From: Posidonia oceanica
Lineage: Eukaryota; Streptophyta; Magnoliopsida; Alismatales; Posidoniaceae
Direction of reading: 5' to 3'
Assembly (NCBI GenBank): GCA_037176725.1
Contig: JAZBRS010000020.1
Span: forward strand, 99,280,501 to 99,344,500
Length of the DNA stretch: 64,000 nt
The notes below the pieces were generated by a model. The model saw nothing but the letters and a program-made list of their open reading frames with translations. It searched no databases and was not told the DNA's origin. Made by a program: the position numbers and the translations under genes. This document shows positions 1-11,170 of this stretch, piece after piece. How positions within the stretch are numbered: position 1 is the first letter of the stretch; every line of letters begins with the position of its first letter.

Positions 1-205
1 GTTAGTTCAGCTCGCGTCTAACGCTCTGGTTGCGCTTTATGCCTGGCACGTGTTGCAGCTGTTGTTCTTTTTGATTTCTTATGTGATCCTTGCTTGCATG
101 TCTTGCTTATGCTTGCTTTTAGTAGCCCAAATGCATGCTTACATCTTTTTTATTTTATTTTTATTCTGTTTATCCTCTGTATGCTCATCCAGCTTGCTGT
201 CTTCT

Positions 206-515
206 GGCCTGTGTTGGACGCTAGCCTCTCTGGCGTCTAACGTTGGACGCCATGCCCACGGGCGTCCAACTCCCTGCTTGCTTTGATTGCTAATCTTAGC
301 TTGCCCCTTGCTCTGAATCTGCTTCTGTTTTGTTATCATGTTTGCCCTGCATGTCATGCACCCATTCTACTGCATTTCTGCATCTGCATCGCATTCATAT
401 AGCTAGAATGCATCCTTTTTCAAAAGTTGCATGCTGTCTGCCTCCAGCAGGTGTTGGACGCCAGCAATGCCAGCGTCCAACGTTGGACGCCGAAGTTGCC
501 AGCGTCCAACGCTTG
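206..515. repeat. Inverted-repeat modules GTTGGACGC / GCGTCCAAC in the LTR
   Basis: Two blocks, about 210-275 and 450-512, each alternate GTTGGACGC with its reverse complement GCGTCCAAC (or a near variant) at short spacing. Each block can fold into one or two stem-loops. The first nucleotides of the window hold a decayed copy (CGCGTCTAACGC). The modules sit at an LTR position where the related LTRs of this window carry GTCGCC/GGCGAC modules instead. Confidence 0.7.
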
Positions 516-635
516 CAGTTGGCTGAATCCTATTTTAAAATGCTGATTTTGCTTTGCTCGTCGTTTTTCGCGTTTTATTTCTCCTGATGCCTACTGCTAC
601 CCCCATGCATGCTACCTTACCCCTGTTTTGGTTTT

Positions 636-868
636 GCACCGCGCTTTTGCATCGTTTTCCGTGCCTTTGCATTGTTTTCCGCGCTTTCGCATCGTTTTCC
701 GTGCCTTTGCATCGTTTTCCGCACCTTTGCATCGTTTTCCGCACCTTTGCATTATTTTCTGCACTTTCACATTGTTTTTAGCACCTTTGCATCGTTTTCT
801 GTGCCTTTGCATCGTTTTCCGTGTTTTCGCATCATTTTCCGCACTCGCACCGTTTTCCGCGTCCGCTT
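636..868 (+). repeat. Minisatellite, about 20-bp unit, inside LTR
   Basis: About eleven degenerate copies of a unit close to TTTGCATCGTTTTCCGTGCC lie head to tail. The unit length is near 20 bp, which leaves long spurious reading frames open on both strands. A related but longer-period array sits at the equivalent place in the 6.1-kb solo LTR (45395-45785). Confidence 0.85.
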
Positions 869-1237
869 TGGTTTATCCCTTGCATGTCGTTTGCATTGCC
901 TGGTTTTCCCCGTAGTTTTGTTTTATCGCCTGCATTTGCATTAGGGCTATGATGCTTACTACCTAGGAGTTCTCACGAACCAGAGTTCGCCCAGTTCGGA
1001 ACACTAGCAGCGTTGCTAAGCACATAGATAGCACATTTATTTCCCATGCATAGTAATCAAACATTCATTGCATTTAGGCATTAGGCTAGCATTTCCTTGC
1101 ATTAGCAAGCGAGATTGCCTAAGAAAGACCGACTCTCAGACGTATCGGGGGTGCCTAACACCTTCCCCGTGCGTAACAGGAGTCCTTGCCCTTTCTCTTG
1201 GCCCGCATCGACCATTTCCTTCATCCTAGGTACGAGT

Positions 1238-1264
1238 CATAGCATAGCATAGCATAGCATCGCA
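1238..1264 (+). repeat. Pentanucleotide microsatellite (ATAGC)n
   Basis: Five consecutive units of CATAG lie at the position where sister LTRs read GAGTCATATTTGCATC. This is a local slippage expansion. Confidence 0.8.
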
Positions 1265-1529
1265 TTGTGTTGCATCACATCCCCTTTGCCCCCTCTTTGC
1301 ATTCGATTTTGCATGTCTTTTCATGCATTACCCTCGATTTTCCTTGTCTCCCAACTCAATAGACCTGGTGGCGACTCCGATTTGTCTTATCGTTTCTTTT
1401 TGTTCTTTTACCAGCGTTTCCGAGTCAAGTTTCTTCCCTTGGATCCCGTCGCATATAGTGAGCCTATTTTGATCGGTGCACGCGAGCTTTGGCATCGTGC
1501 ATGGACGATCAGAATTCAGGATTACTACA

Positions 1530-2330
1530 GATACAGGAACACCATGCAGCCGAAAGATCTCCGATACGTACAGTTCTGCCAACCGCCGTAAAGGAAGATT
1601 CACTCGGATAGCAAGAAAATGAGCTAACTTGGTTAGCCGATCAACGATCACCCACACGGTGTCATTCTTCCTCGGAGAACGCGGCAACCTAGTCACAAAA
1701 TCCATAGAGATGTGCTCCCATTTCCATTCCGGTATACTCAATGGTTGTAGAGTTCCTCTAGGTCTCTGGTGCTCTGCCTTGACTAGCTGGCAGGTCACAC
1801 ACCTTGCCACATAGTCAGCAACTTCTCTCTTCATGCCAGGCCACCAAAAATTCTGCTTCAGATCCTGATACATCTTCGTGGATCTCGGATGGACGGTGTA
1901 CTTGGATCTATGAGCTTCATCCAGTAACCTTTGCCTAGTTTCCTCGTACTGGGGCACAAACAGGCACTGATCAAACCTCAGCTTCCCATGTACGCCAAGA
2001 GAAAATTTCGGCGCTTCCCCAGCACGCAACTTCTCAACAGTCGCCTGAAAGAAAGGGTTTGTCTGCTGACAAGCAATAATGAACTCCACTAGCTTAGGAC
2101 GAACAGATAAGCTCGCCATATAGGCACCGCCTGCTCCCCGATATAGTCTCTTGAGTCCACAGTCAGCCAGATCCTCCAGCATGGTCCACTCCTTAACCAT
2201 CAGGCTCGCCATGACGTGCATACGCCGACTCAGAGCATCGGCGACTACATTGGCCTTCCCAGGGTAGTAGGACAAATTGAAATCATAGTCCTTGAGATAC
2301 TCCACCCACCTCCGCTGCCGCATGTTGAGG
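1530..2330 (-). pseudogene. Tekay A integrase, N-terminal part and start of core, interrupted
   Basis: Translating the minus strand from about 2323 gives the end of RNase H (ALSRR motif). Next comes an integrase zinc-binding region with His-His-Cys-Cys spacing (HPRSTKMY ... CVTCQ), then the GPY-type run [14 protein letters not shown]. The catalytic core begins with [13 protein letters not shown], whose Asp is the first catalytic residue. The core breaks off after [15 protein letters not shown] because an unrelated LTR starts at 1529. The second catalytic Asp and the Glu are absent from the window. Copy B carries the missing part. Confidence 0.85.
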
Positions 2331-2911
2331 TCCTTCTGAGTAAATATATACTTCAGACTCTTGTGATACGTGTAGACCTCAAACTGCTCCCCATACAGGT
2401 AGTGTCACCAAAGCTTCAGCACGAACACTACGGCAACCATCTCAAGATCATGGGTAGGGTAGTTATTCTCGTGATCTTTCAACTGACGGGAGGCATAAGC
2501 CACAACATTGCCATGCTGCATCAGAACACTACCCAACCCAACACCACTAGCATCACTATAAACAGTGAAGCCACTACTACTAGAAGGCAAGGTCAGAACA
2601 GGAGCAGAAGTCAGACGAGCCTTCAACTCATTGAAACTCACCTCACAATCTTGGTCTCAAATAAACGGAACCCCTTGCTTGGTGAGAGCTGTCAGGGATG
2701 AAGGAATAGAAGGAAAATCCCAGATAAACCTCCTATAGTAACCTGCCAACCCTAGGAAACTTCTAATCTCAGTCACACTCCTGGGTCTCTGCCATTTGCT
2801 AACAGCCTCAACCTTGGCAGGATCAACTCTAACGCCGTCTCCAGAGATAAGGTGGCCAAGGAACATAACCTCCCTCAACCAGAACTCACACTTGGAGAAC
2901 TTGGCGTACAG
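2331..2911 (-). pseudogene. Tekay A RT thumb/connection and RNase H, frameshifted
   Basis: In pieces, the minus strand reads [12 protein letters not shown] (RT thumb, about 2740-2765). It continues with [15 protein letters not shown] and [17 protein letters not shown], the first catalytic Asp of RNase H, around 2540-2580. [19 protein letters not shown] follows near 2405-2460. Stops and a changed frame separate these pieces at about 2650 and 2400, so no continuous pol remains. Copy B has the same order with different lesions. Confidence 0.85.
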
Positions 2912-4054
2912 CTAGTGCTGCCTCAGAACATCCAGCACTGCCCTCAGATGTTGGGCATGAGCTGCCTCATCTGAGGAGTAGACCAAGATGTCGTCTACAA
3001 AGACCACCACAAACTGGTCCAAGAAAGGCCTGAAGATCCGGTTCATCAATTCCATGAATGCGGTAGGGGCGTTGGTCAAGCCGAAGGGCATAACCACAAA
3101 CTCAAAATGGCCATACCGCGTCCGGAAGGCAGTCTTCTGAATGTCTGAATCATGGATCCTCAAGTGATGATATCCTGATCTCAGATCAATCTTCGAGAAG
3201 ATGGAGGCAGACTGCAACTGGTCAAACAGGTCTTCCACATGGGGCAAGGGATACTTGTTCTTCACTGTAAGCTGATTCAACATCCGGTAGTCTACACACA
3301 ATCGGAGCGAACCATCCTTCTTACGAACGAACAAGACAGGTGCTCCCCACGGAGACACACTTGGCTTGATGAACCCCTTGTCCAGCAACTTCTGCAGCTG
3401 GGCCTTGAGCTCCTGCAACTCAGCTGGCGCCATCCGATAAGGATTCTTCGCAACAGCACCACTGTCCAGAGTCAGCTCAATAAAGAACTCCACTTTCCTG
3501 TGAGGTGGCATGCCAGGCATATCGTCCGGGAAAACGTCGGGATATTCACACACAACAGATATGTTGTGAACACCTGACTCCAGAGAAGGGGAGGTAACCA
3601 CACTAGCAAGGTACCCCACACAACCCTGAGCCAAAGACTTGTAAGCCTTCACAACAGAAATCACAAGCTTAGGCTCACCCTGGCGCACACCTTGCACAAA
3701 GAAGGAACTAACCTTAACAGCCCCAAAGAAAATCCTCCTACGAGTACAGTCGATCAAAGCAGAATATTGGCTCAACCAGTCCATGCCCAAGATAACATCA
3801 TACTCATTCATACTCATGAGAATGAGAGTGGCATCGAACTCTCGGCCATTCAGCTCCAGATCAACAGAAGGCAGATATCTCCACGCCAAACTGTACTCAC
3901 CCAGCGGCGTTGCCACCTCCAGGTGGAAAGCTAACTTGGCTGGTACATCATCCAGCTCCGCCGCAAAAGACTCGGAGACAAAAGAGAAAGTACTCCCTGA
4001 GTCAAACAGAACTTTGGCCATTCGGCCTGCCACAAGATAAGAACCTAAGGCCAA
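2912..4054 (-). pseudogene. Tekay A protease and reverse transcriptase, longest open segment
   Basis: An uninterrupted 380-residue segment of a decayed polyprotein. Residues about 5-110 are a retropepsin: the catalytic triplet is in [13 protein letters not shown] and the flap region ends with [11 protein letters not shown]. The linker [15 protein letters not shown] is typical of the family. Residues about 190-380 are reverse transcriptase, with fingers [17 protein letters not shown] text, [11 protein letters not shown], the palm motif [29 protein letters not shown] and the catalytic FVDDILVYS. It stops after VLDVLRQH, where copy B continues. It would work only as part of a full gag-pol, which is broken on both sides, so I call it a pseudogene. 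Confidence 0.9.
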
Positions 4055-4139
4055 AGTACAACCAACTGCATCCCCAATTAAACAACAAGGTTCATATTAC
4101 AGGGGGAAAGAAACAACAACAACAATGGGTCACACCACC

Positions 4140-5201
4140 CAAAGGAAACTACGGGGACTTACCCTCTACAACATTACCAGAGGGCCCACAGTCGAGAGCT
4201 GAAATAGTAAACACACGCCCCCAGGTCGACTGCTGTGGCACATTCCCCGCTCGCTTGGGAGGATCCGAGCACATCCTCTGCACATGCCCCGATCTCCCAC
4301 AGTTGTAGCACACTACTCTGCTCCGATTCGTCACCTGCTGTGCTCGAGGGCAGTGCGCTGCAAAGTGACCCGTCTGGCCACACTAGAAACACTGGGCGCT
4401 ACCCTGTCCACTCGAAGCAGCCTGACTCGGACCGGTGCTACCAACTCCTGCAAAGCTGTGCCAGGCACTGGAGGCAAGGCCAATACCACCACCACCTCGA
4501 GCAAAACTACGCCGGACACCAGAACCACCGCCAGATCTGTCCTTCTTTCTCTTCCATGGGCTACTCATGCCACTGGAACTCGGTGGACTAGAGACAGAAA
4601 ATCGGGAAGTGAAGGGCAACTTGGCCTTCCCCTTGGAGTGACCACTCACATACTGGTTGTACTCCTCTTCAAAGCGGGAATCCATCTAGAGCACCTCAGC
4701 TATCGTCGCACAGCGGTAGTCCATCACCTTCACCCTTAAGTTGGGTTGAAGGCCTTCCAGAAATCTCTCCGCCCGCCTTTCCTCAGAATCAAAGGCCTGG
4801 GCGAACCTCTCCAACCGGGCAAAAGAGGCTTCATACTCAGCCACAAACATCCTGCCCTGTTGCAGACTTCGGAACTCTCGATCGAATCGGCTCCTCACAT
4901 GGCTTGGGAAGTACTTCTCATGGAATGCAGCCTTGAAATCCTTCCACTTGATATCGACCGTTATAGAATCCGGGAACTTTAGCCACCTGATGGCTCTCCA
5001 CCACTCATCAGCATCGCCTATGAGCTGAAAGGCAGCCAACCGCACCCAGTGCTCCTCTGGGCACGCCAAACTATCCAGCAACTTCTTAATCATTTGCAGC
5101 CATGCCTCGCTCTCCGTCCACACACCCTGCCAACCACTCTCCTCTCGAGAGCTAAGTTTCTCAGCAGGAGCCTTATCCTTCCGACGGCCACGGTGAGACA
5201 T
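4140..5201 (-). pseudogene. Tekay A gag with CCHC zinc knuckle
   Basis: The start is placed at the ATG for MSHRGRRKDKAP (5199-5201), the equivalent of copy B's start at 26760. The retrotransposon gag domain follows: RLAAFQLIGDADEWW, then FKAAFHEKYFPSHVR and EFRSLQQGRMFVAEYEASF. A zinc knuckle lies near 4265-4320 (CYNCGRSGHVQRMC). Frames change near 4690 and 4390. Compared with copy B, about 40 codons are missing early in gag: A reads GVWTESEAWL where B has a long insert between TE and SEAWL. Gag normally packages the element RNA in virus-like particles. Confidence 0.85.
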
Positions 5202-5361
5202 GCTGAACTGAGAGAGAAGCAACAAAAACCTGCATCACAGCCAATAAGACAAGCAACAATATATGCCAAACAACAGGTGCAGACTCGATCATGATATGTA
5301 ATTTCCTATGGAGTCACTAGACTGACCACTCCTAGGCTAGTGCAATCTAGTGAACCTGGGC
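5202..5361 (-). other. Tekay A untranslated leader between primer site and gag
   Basis: This short non-coding leader closely matches copy B (26761-26913), including the ATCATGATATGTAATTTC-like stretch. I see no gene in it. Confidence 0.6.
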
Positions 5362-5373
5362 TCTGATACCAAT
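5362..5373 (-). other. Primer binding site for initiator-Met tRNA
   Basis: The minus strand reads TGGTATCAGAGC two bases inside the 5' LTR boundary. This is the standard plant initiator-methionine tRNA primer site. Copy B has one mismatch in the same site. Confidence 0.9.
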
Positions 5374-5375
5374 TC

Positions 5376-8289
5376 TGTAACGACCGGAGTCGTTACCAAC
5401 AAAACCAAAAGCCCAACAAATTTAAAACTTAATTAACTATTACAATTACAATAAATCACTGGGCTAAACAACAAATATTTATGCCAGAAACCTGCAGTAG
5501 ACAGCTACGTGACTCCCACTACATGCACTGGAACTCCAACCAGCTAATCATCTGCACCTGCAACTGAAAACCAAACAAAGCACACGTGAGTGACCTAGAA
5601 ATCGTCATCTAGCACACACCTCGCAAAAACCACGCGAGAAACCGGCAGAAAACCTCAAATACGGTACAATCGGTAAAACCCCAAAAATCTGGATCCACAA
5701 CAAGCAATATAATTAAATAGAACACCCTTCTCAAAGCCCACAAGCTAAAACCGGGGAAGACAGGCGTTTATAAAATATTTCACAAACTATGGTCCATCGG
5801 CCCAAAAGATCAGAACCACTCAAAATCCTCCAACCCCTTAGGTTGGGAAAACACTCGCCCTACCGGCCAAAACAAGGCAGAAATACCTCACAAAGCTAAA
5901 TCTCAAACAATATAGCGGCCCATCGGCCCAAAGCTCAAAACCAAAGCCACACGCCATATACTAGGCGAGAAAACATCTGGCCCAATACGGCCCAAACACA
6001 AACCACAACATCATACCATACACAGGCAGAAGGCAACTGGCCTATTACGGCCCAAACACAGCAAAACCTCACTAAGCCCAAACTCAGGCAAAGCTCAAGG
6101 CCTAATATGGCCAGCAACAACCAAAACACAGCCCCACGGGCACAAAACCACAACTGATCGTGTTGCTTGGCGCCAAGCAACTGACCTGGCCTCAAGCAGT
6201 AGCCAAGGACTCATCCCTGCAGCTCACTGCACTGCCACGAATACCCACTCTATGGAGGAGCGTGTCCGTCCTGGCATCTCTTCACTAGAGACGCTTCAAA
6301 AGTGATCCCTACCTGGGAAAGCTACTCACCCCAACTAGGCGAGTTGTCCTCAATCAGGACAAACCATAGGGCACGCCTAATATACGGCGACCTCAGCTCA
6401 GTACTCCGAACCACTAGAGGCTCCAACCCCTAGGCTCAGCCAGCACCCAAAACCAGGCGAGTCCCGGTGTCCGTAACAAGTAGGGTATCACGTCCAGCTA
6501 CGCAGGAGTATCATACCTCCCAAGTTCACTGCTATGATACCGCTAGGTACGGCCGGCACCCCGACTTCTAAACCTCAACCCAGGCGAGGTGTGCGACACA
6601 CCAGGAACGCCGTTGTATTCCCAGGTCCAGCCAACACAACTCTCAAGTTTTCGGTCACAAAAAATCTCGGCAAAATCATTTGCAAATCATTCATATTTTT
6701 CCTCAAAAATCTCTTTGAAAACATTTATCAAATATCATGGGCTAAAACACAATAAGCCCTAAAACCAACCGAGGAAATCACATTGGAAAACGAGCCCAGG
6801 AGAGCATCCCAGACCAAAATCGGCAGACCGGTACTCCAACCGGTAGACCGAAAATCTTTGTTTCGGTGGAACCAAATCCACCAGCCGACCGATCTGCACA
6901 GTGATCGACAGACCAATATCACACCAGTCATACCGAAAATCCCTACTTCGGTGGAACTAAATCCACCGGTCGGACCGATCCAACCCTGAAAATGGCAGAC
7001 CGATCAATATCGGTCGACCGAAACTAGGTTCTGGTCTAAATCTGATGGGAAAAGGTGACACCAATATCACACCGGTGTATCGATTTCCCCCAGAAATCGG
7101 CAGACCGACCAAAAAGGTCGTGCCGAACCAGGACAGGGTAGAAAACTTATAAAACCGACTTAAAACCCAAAACGCTCGAATCAAACTCTAAAACTAGAGT
7201 GCCATATACCAGAATCTCCGGAATTCAACAAGGAATGCAACCATATACTCAATATGGCATTCCGAGGCACGTAACTCACAAAAACACGGGAAAACCAACA
7301 CTCAAGCCATTTTCTATAAAAACTCAAAACACTATCAAATCCACGCCAAATCAAGCGTGCAACACATGGGAGCGAGTACAGCTGCTCAAGCAACCCAAAC
7401 AAATGACAATTGCCTCAATCCGAGGCTCAAAACACCGGAATTCACTGGGAAACCACAATATTAACATTTAAGTCATTCGGGCCATATATTCGGCCAAAAA
7501 CTACATAAAATCTCTAAAAATTACCAAACCTCTACCATAGCATAAAAACATGGCAAGGTACATAATAAAATCATAATCAAGCCGTTTGAGAGCATACAAC
7601 CTCATCAAACAGCGGAAAACCACATTCAAGTAATAAACCAACTCAAGCCAAATAAATTCGACTAAATGCATATAAATCCCCAAAAATTACCAAATTCAAA
7701 TATAACATACAAAACATGGCAAGGGACACATGCATAACAAATTCTATATATTTAATATACTCTAGCGAGGTGTGTACCTTGGGACAGAGGGACAACCCCC
7801 GTCTTCCAGCGATCCACACGCACTCCGAGCTCCACGCGCCGCACTTGGGGTCGCCGCTCCACCAAGACGACGACCGGAGCTTGCCGCACCACTGCCGGCC
7901 GCCATCGCACGCCGGTCACCACCACAGCCACCACCGACAGAGGAGGAAGAGGAAGAGGAAGAGGAAGAGGAAGAGGAAGGAGGGGACGGGAGGGGAAATG
8001 GAGGAGGAGAGAGTGAAGGAAGGAGGAGACGGATGGGGAGAGGAGGGAGGAGAGGGCTGCGCCGGCCGGCCGGGGTTAGGGCACGGGCGCAGGCGAGAGG
8101 GAGGAGGAGCGGGCACGAGGGGTGAGGGGGAGAGAGGTGCGCACGTGAGGAGGAGGAGAGACCCACACAAACCACAGATGGGGCCCACAACAACTCAAGT
8201 GGGACCCGTAAGGCCAATAACACCCGACTAAAGCCAAGGAATTCATTAAAAAGCATAATAACAAGGAAAATGAATTTCCGGGTGTTACA
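5376..8289 (-). repeat. 5' LTR of Tekay copy A (2.9 kb)
   Basis: Bounded by TGTAACGACC at 5376 and GGTGTTACA at 8289, so on the minus strand it reads TGTAACACCC ... GTTACA. It is homologous along its length to 19161-22047, 26932-32532 (minus a nested insert) and 61470-64000. Inside are a cluster of CGGTCGACCG-type palindromes (6820-7130) and a purine-rich block near the minus-strand 5' end. No coding function is expected; the many short reading frames are artefacts. Confidence 0.9.
7941..8160. repeat. GA-rich tract with (GAGGAA)n
   Basis: A run of about six GAGGAA hexamers (7941-7980) leads into a 200-bp purine-rich stretch. The other Tekay LTRs here also have purine tracts at this place, but with different motifs (21545-21845, 31735-31990). 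The region is under length and motif turnover. Confidence 0.85.
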
Positions 8290-8650
8290 GTGGTAGACAT
8301 CTCCAAGATGCGACAGTACAAAGAGGAGTTGGCCGTGGCTATTTTCTTGGCGAGGCTCAATCCCACATTGGCATCTCATATTCGTGGTCCGATTCTTGGT
8401 ACAGAGATTCTTCCATCTCTCGTCCACCTTCTCTCGGGCCCTGCATATTTCAATTGCGACTCTTGCTCCAGTACCTTATCAATCGACGTTAGTTACTTCC
8501 ATTAGAGGCCGTGGCCGTGATGGCTGTGGTCATGGTAGATTTTTAGCAGGCAGATGTGAGGCTCATAGGTGTGATCACTGTGGTCGCACCAATCATCCAT
8601 CAGATCGCTGCTGGAGCAAGTTTGGCAGACCCCTTAGGCTAGACATGTGA
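8290..8650 (+). pseudogene. Copia gag, C-terminal part with zinc knuckle
   Basis: The text MRQYKEELAVAIFLARLNP, then LASHIRGPILG, matches the plant copia gag domain. A basic Arg-Gly stretch follows (RGRGRDGCGHGR), then a CCHC zinc knuckle CDHCGRTNHPSDRC at 8570-8614. A frame change lies near 8430. The N-terminus is missing because Tekay A is inserted at 8290. Confidence 0.85.
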
Positions 8651-9120
8651 TGAAGACATCTTCTGATGATTCATCAACTCAGATAGTGACTATCTCCTAG
8701 GTTGATTATGATAGGTTCCTTTAGCTCCAAGACAACCAGTCCACTGCGACTGCGGCCTACGCATCCTTGTCAGGTATGACTGCCTTGTTAGCCTCTAGAG
8801 ATAGTTCTTGGATTATCGACTCTGGGGCTTCCTCACATATGTCAGGTACTCGAGACTTTTTTACCTGACTTTCCTACTTATCTAATTATTAAATCTGTTG
8901 CCATTGCCATTGGTCATCATTATTTTGTGTCTGGGGAAGATGTGTTTTATGCCATTTCCTAGATTACTCTTGATAAAGTACTTTATGTGCATGAATTTAC
9001 TTGTCATTAGTGCTATTATTCGTGATTTTCCAATGAATTTACTCTCCATTAGTGCTATTATTCGATAACTTTACTATTTTGTAACCTTCTTTCCTTGTCA
9101 TTGCACTTTTTAGGATCTGC
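8651..9120 (+). pseudogene. Copia protease region
   Basis: WIIDSGASSHMSG at about 8808-8848 contains the catalytic Asp-Ser-Gly of copia retropepsin. Downstream text is frameshifted, and the stretch around 8985-9060 seems to contain a short duplication: MNLLVISAIIRD-like text appears twice, with GAATTTACTTGTCATTAG and GAATTTACTCTCCATTAG. Confidence 0.75.
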
Positions 9121-10440
9121 AGACGGGAAGGGAGATTGGTTTGGGCCGTGAGCATGGTCGCGGTGTGTATATGTTGGTTCAGGATAATATACCTCGTGGA
9201 CTGCCGTCTATTGCTTCTACTGTAGAGTCTTCGTTGCTATGGCACTGTCGCCTTGATCACCTGTCACATCACAATCTTCAATAGGCTCTTCCATGAATCA
9301 TAGTTGAGTCCTTTGTCTGTGAGTCGTGTCGTTTAGGTAACCACCATTGCGCTACCTATAAGCGTTTTAGATTGTCTAGCAGTCAAAGTCCCTTTGATTT
9401 AGTTCATTGTGACATCTGGGGACCTTCTTGTGGATCGTTGGTTATCGCTATTATATTGTTTTCGTGGATGACTATTCTCGAGTGTCTTGGGTGTACCTTC
9501 TTAAGGATAGGCATCATGTGTTAGACATTATCAAAAAAATATTTGTTGAAATAATAAATCTTTTCTCTGTTACTCAAAAAAAATTTCACATCGGCAATTC
9601 TCTTGAGTTTGTTAAAGGAGATGTACAAAATTATTGTTCTTCATTAGGGATTCATCATCAAACCTCATGCCCACATACCTCTCAGTAAAATGGTGTGGCA
9701 GAATGCAAACATCGACATATACATGATGTCACTCACACCATTTTGTTGTAGATGAATGTTCCCAAATACTTCTGGTCTGATGCTGTGCTCACTACTTCTT
9801 ACCTCATTAATAGAATGCCCTCTGCACCTTTTGGTGGTGAGATCCCTCTTAGACGTTTGTGTCCTGATAAGGAATTATTCTGTCTTCCATCAAAGGTTTT
9901 GGGTGTTGTAAATGTTCAGAATCTCAATGTAGATCTAGATAAGTTGCCTCCTCAGTCCCTTAGGTGTGTTTGTGGGATACTCTAGAACTCAAAAGGGGTA
10001 TAGGTGCTATCACCTTTGTAGTCGTCGTTACTTTGTGTCTGCCGATGTCACTTTTTGGGAGTCTAAATCCTACTTTGATTCTACATATCAGCCTACTACT
10101 ACTGTTCCTATCCTTTCCCCTATTGAGATTGTACATACAGGGGGTTCAATAGGGACCTTTGCAGGAAAATATGCCTCGTCCACTACATGTATATATATCA
10201 TCGACAATGGAACACGCCTCCACCAACTCAGACTGAGTCATTACTCTCTTCTGCAGATCATCCACCTCAGGACCGTGATATACCCATTGCCCTACGCAAA
10301 GGTACCCGCTCTTCCACTGTCCATCCTATTCTACTTTTGTTACATATGATTACCTTTACTCCTCTTTCCATCAATTTGCCTTAGCCATATCGTCAGAGTC
10401 TATACCTAGCAACTATTAAGAAGCGCTACTTCTCCCACAT
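9121..10440 (+). pseudogene. Copia integrase, decayed
   Basis: The zinc-binding part is LLWHCRLDHLSHHNL (9229-9280) and CESCRLGNHHCATYKRF (9318-9368). It is followed by FDLVHCDIWGPS, with the first catalytic Asp, and YYIVFVDDYSRVSWVYLL. The second Asp region is poorly kept. NGVAECKHRHIHDVTHTILL at about 9692-9750 holds the catalytic Glu region, with stops beside it. MNVPKYFWSDAVLTTSYLINRMPS (9752 on) is the conserved copia C-terminal text. Several stops interrupt it. Confidence 0.8.
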
Positions 10441-11170
10441 TGGAAGGCAACCATGGACGAGGAAATGCAAGCATTACTATCTCGTGGTGCATGGGATTTG
10501 GTTGCTTGGCCTGAAGGAACCAGCATAGTTGGTTGTCAATGGGTATTCACTATCAAGTACAAGTTTGATGGATCAGTGGACAGATATAAAGCACGGTTGG
10601 TGGCTCATGGCTTTACGTGGTCATATGGCATTGATTATGAGGAGACTTTTTCTTTAATGGCTCGGCTTAATTCCATACGGGTGCTCTTGTCTGTTGTCAT
10701 CAATAAGTCATGGAACTTACATCAACTCGACGTGAAGAATGCCTTACTGTACAGTGATCTGGTAGAACAGGTTTACATGGAGCAACTCTTAGTGTATGTT
10801 GCTCAAGGGGAGAACAGTGTGTGCCTTCTAAAAAAGGCCATATATGGCCTCAACTAGAGTCCGAAAGCTTGGTTTGACAACTTCAGCAGGGTGATGATGA
10901 GTTTTGGCGACCATTCGGTGTTCATTAAGAAAAACACCAATGGTTGTGTATTGTTGGCAGTATACGTTGATGATATCATTCTTACAGGGAGCGATACTAT
11001 AGGCATCAGGGAAACCAAACCTGTAAACTAGAAAGTACTCCTATTGATTAGATACCATCCTTTTGAGATGATTCTACAGGTGTATATAAGGATGCTGGTA
11101 GATATAGACAACTGATTGGGAAGCTAATCTACTTGACAGTGACACGTCCAGATATTTGATATGCAGTTGG
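10441..11170 (+). pseudogene. Copia reverse transcriptase with internal deletion
   Basis: AWDLVAWPEGTSIVGCQWVF, then YKARLVAHGFTWSYGIDYEE, QLDVKNALL and the catalytic AVYVDDIILTGSD (about 10958-11000) are recognisable. Right after the catalytic loop the text jumps to a region ending in YRQLIGKLIYLTVTRPDI. About 80-100 codons that normally follow YVDD are missing. A stop follows AIYGLN at 10857. Confidence 0.85.

Larger units (their letters stand above)
1..1529 (+). mobile_element. Tat/Ogre-like LTR, 3' part (5' end outside window)
   Basis: The segment ends in the terminus shared by every Tat-type LTR in this window (GGATTACTACA, 1519-1529). It also carries the same internal landmarks: a block around 1121-1240 containing GGGGGTGCCTAACACC, and a TGGCGACTCCGA motif at 1369-1380. 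Right after 1529 the sequence switches to minus-strand Tekay integrase that is continuous with copy B near 22935-22985. The LTR is therefore inserted into copy A. The target duplication is probably GATAC (1530-1534), but its partner lies left of the window. Whether this is a solo LTR or the end of a complete element cannot be seen. Confidence 0.8.
1530..8289 (-). mobile_element. Ty3/gypsy chromovirus (Tekay-like), copy A, truncated at left
   Basis: Minus-strand order from the right is 5' LTR, initiator-Met primer site, gag, protease, reverse transcriptase, RNase H and integrase. The integrase is cut at 1530 by the inserted Tat-type LTR, so the rest of the integrase, any chromodomain and the 3' LTR lie beyond the window. 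The family assignment rests on RT and integrase motifs typical of Tekay/Del and on the chromodomain in the closely related copy B. The element is inserted into a copia gag at 8290; GTGGT (8290-8294) is the expected right target duplication. Frameshifts and stops show it is not active. Confidence 0.9.

Noticed and set aside
609..944. Long overlapping reading frames on both strands
   Set aside because: They are produced by a 20-bp minisatellite and have no protein resemblance.
7762..8427. 221-codon frame in the Tekay LTR
   Set aside because: It is a translation of the GA-rich tract and LTR end, with low-complexity Ser/Pro runs.
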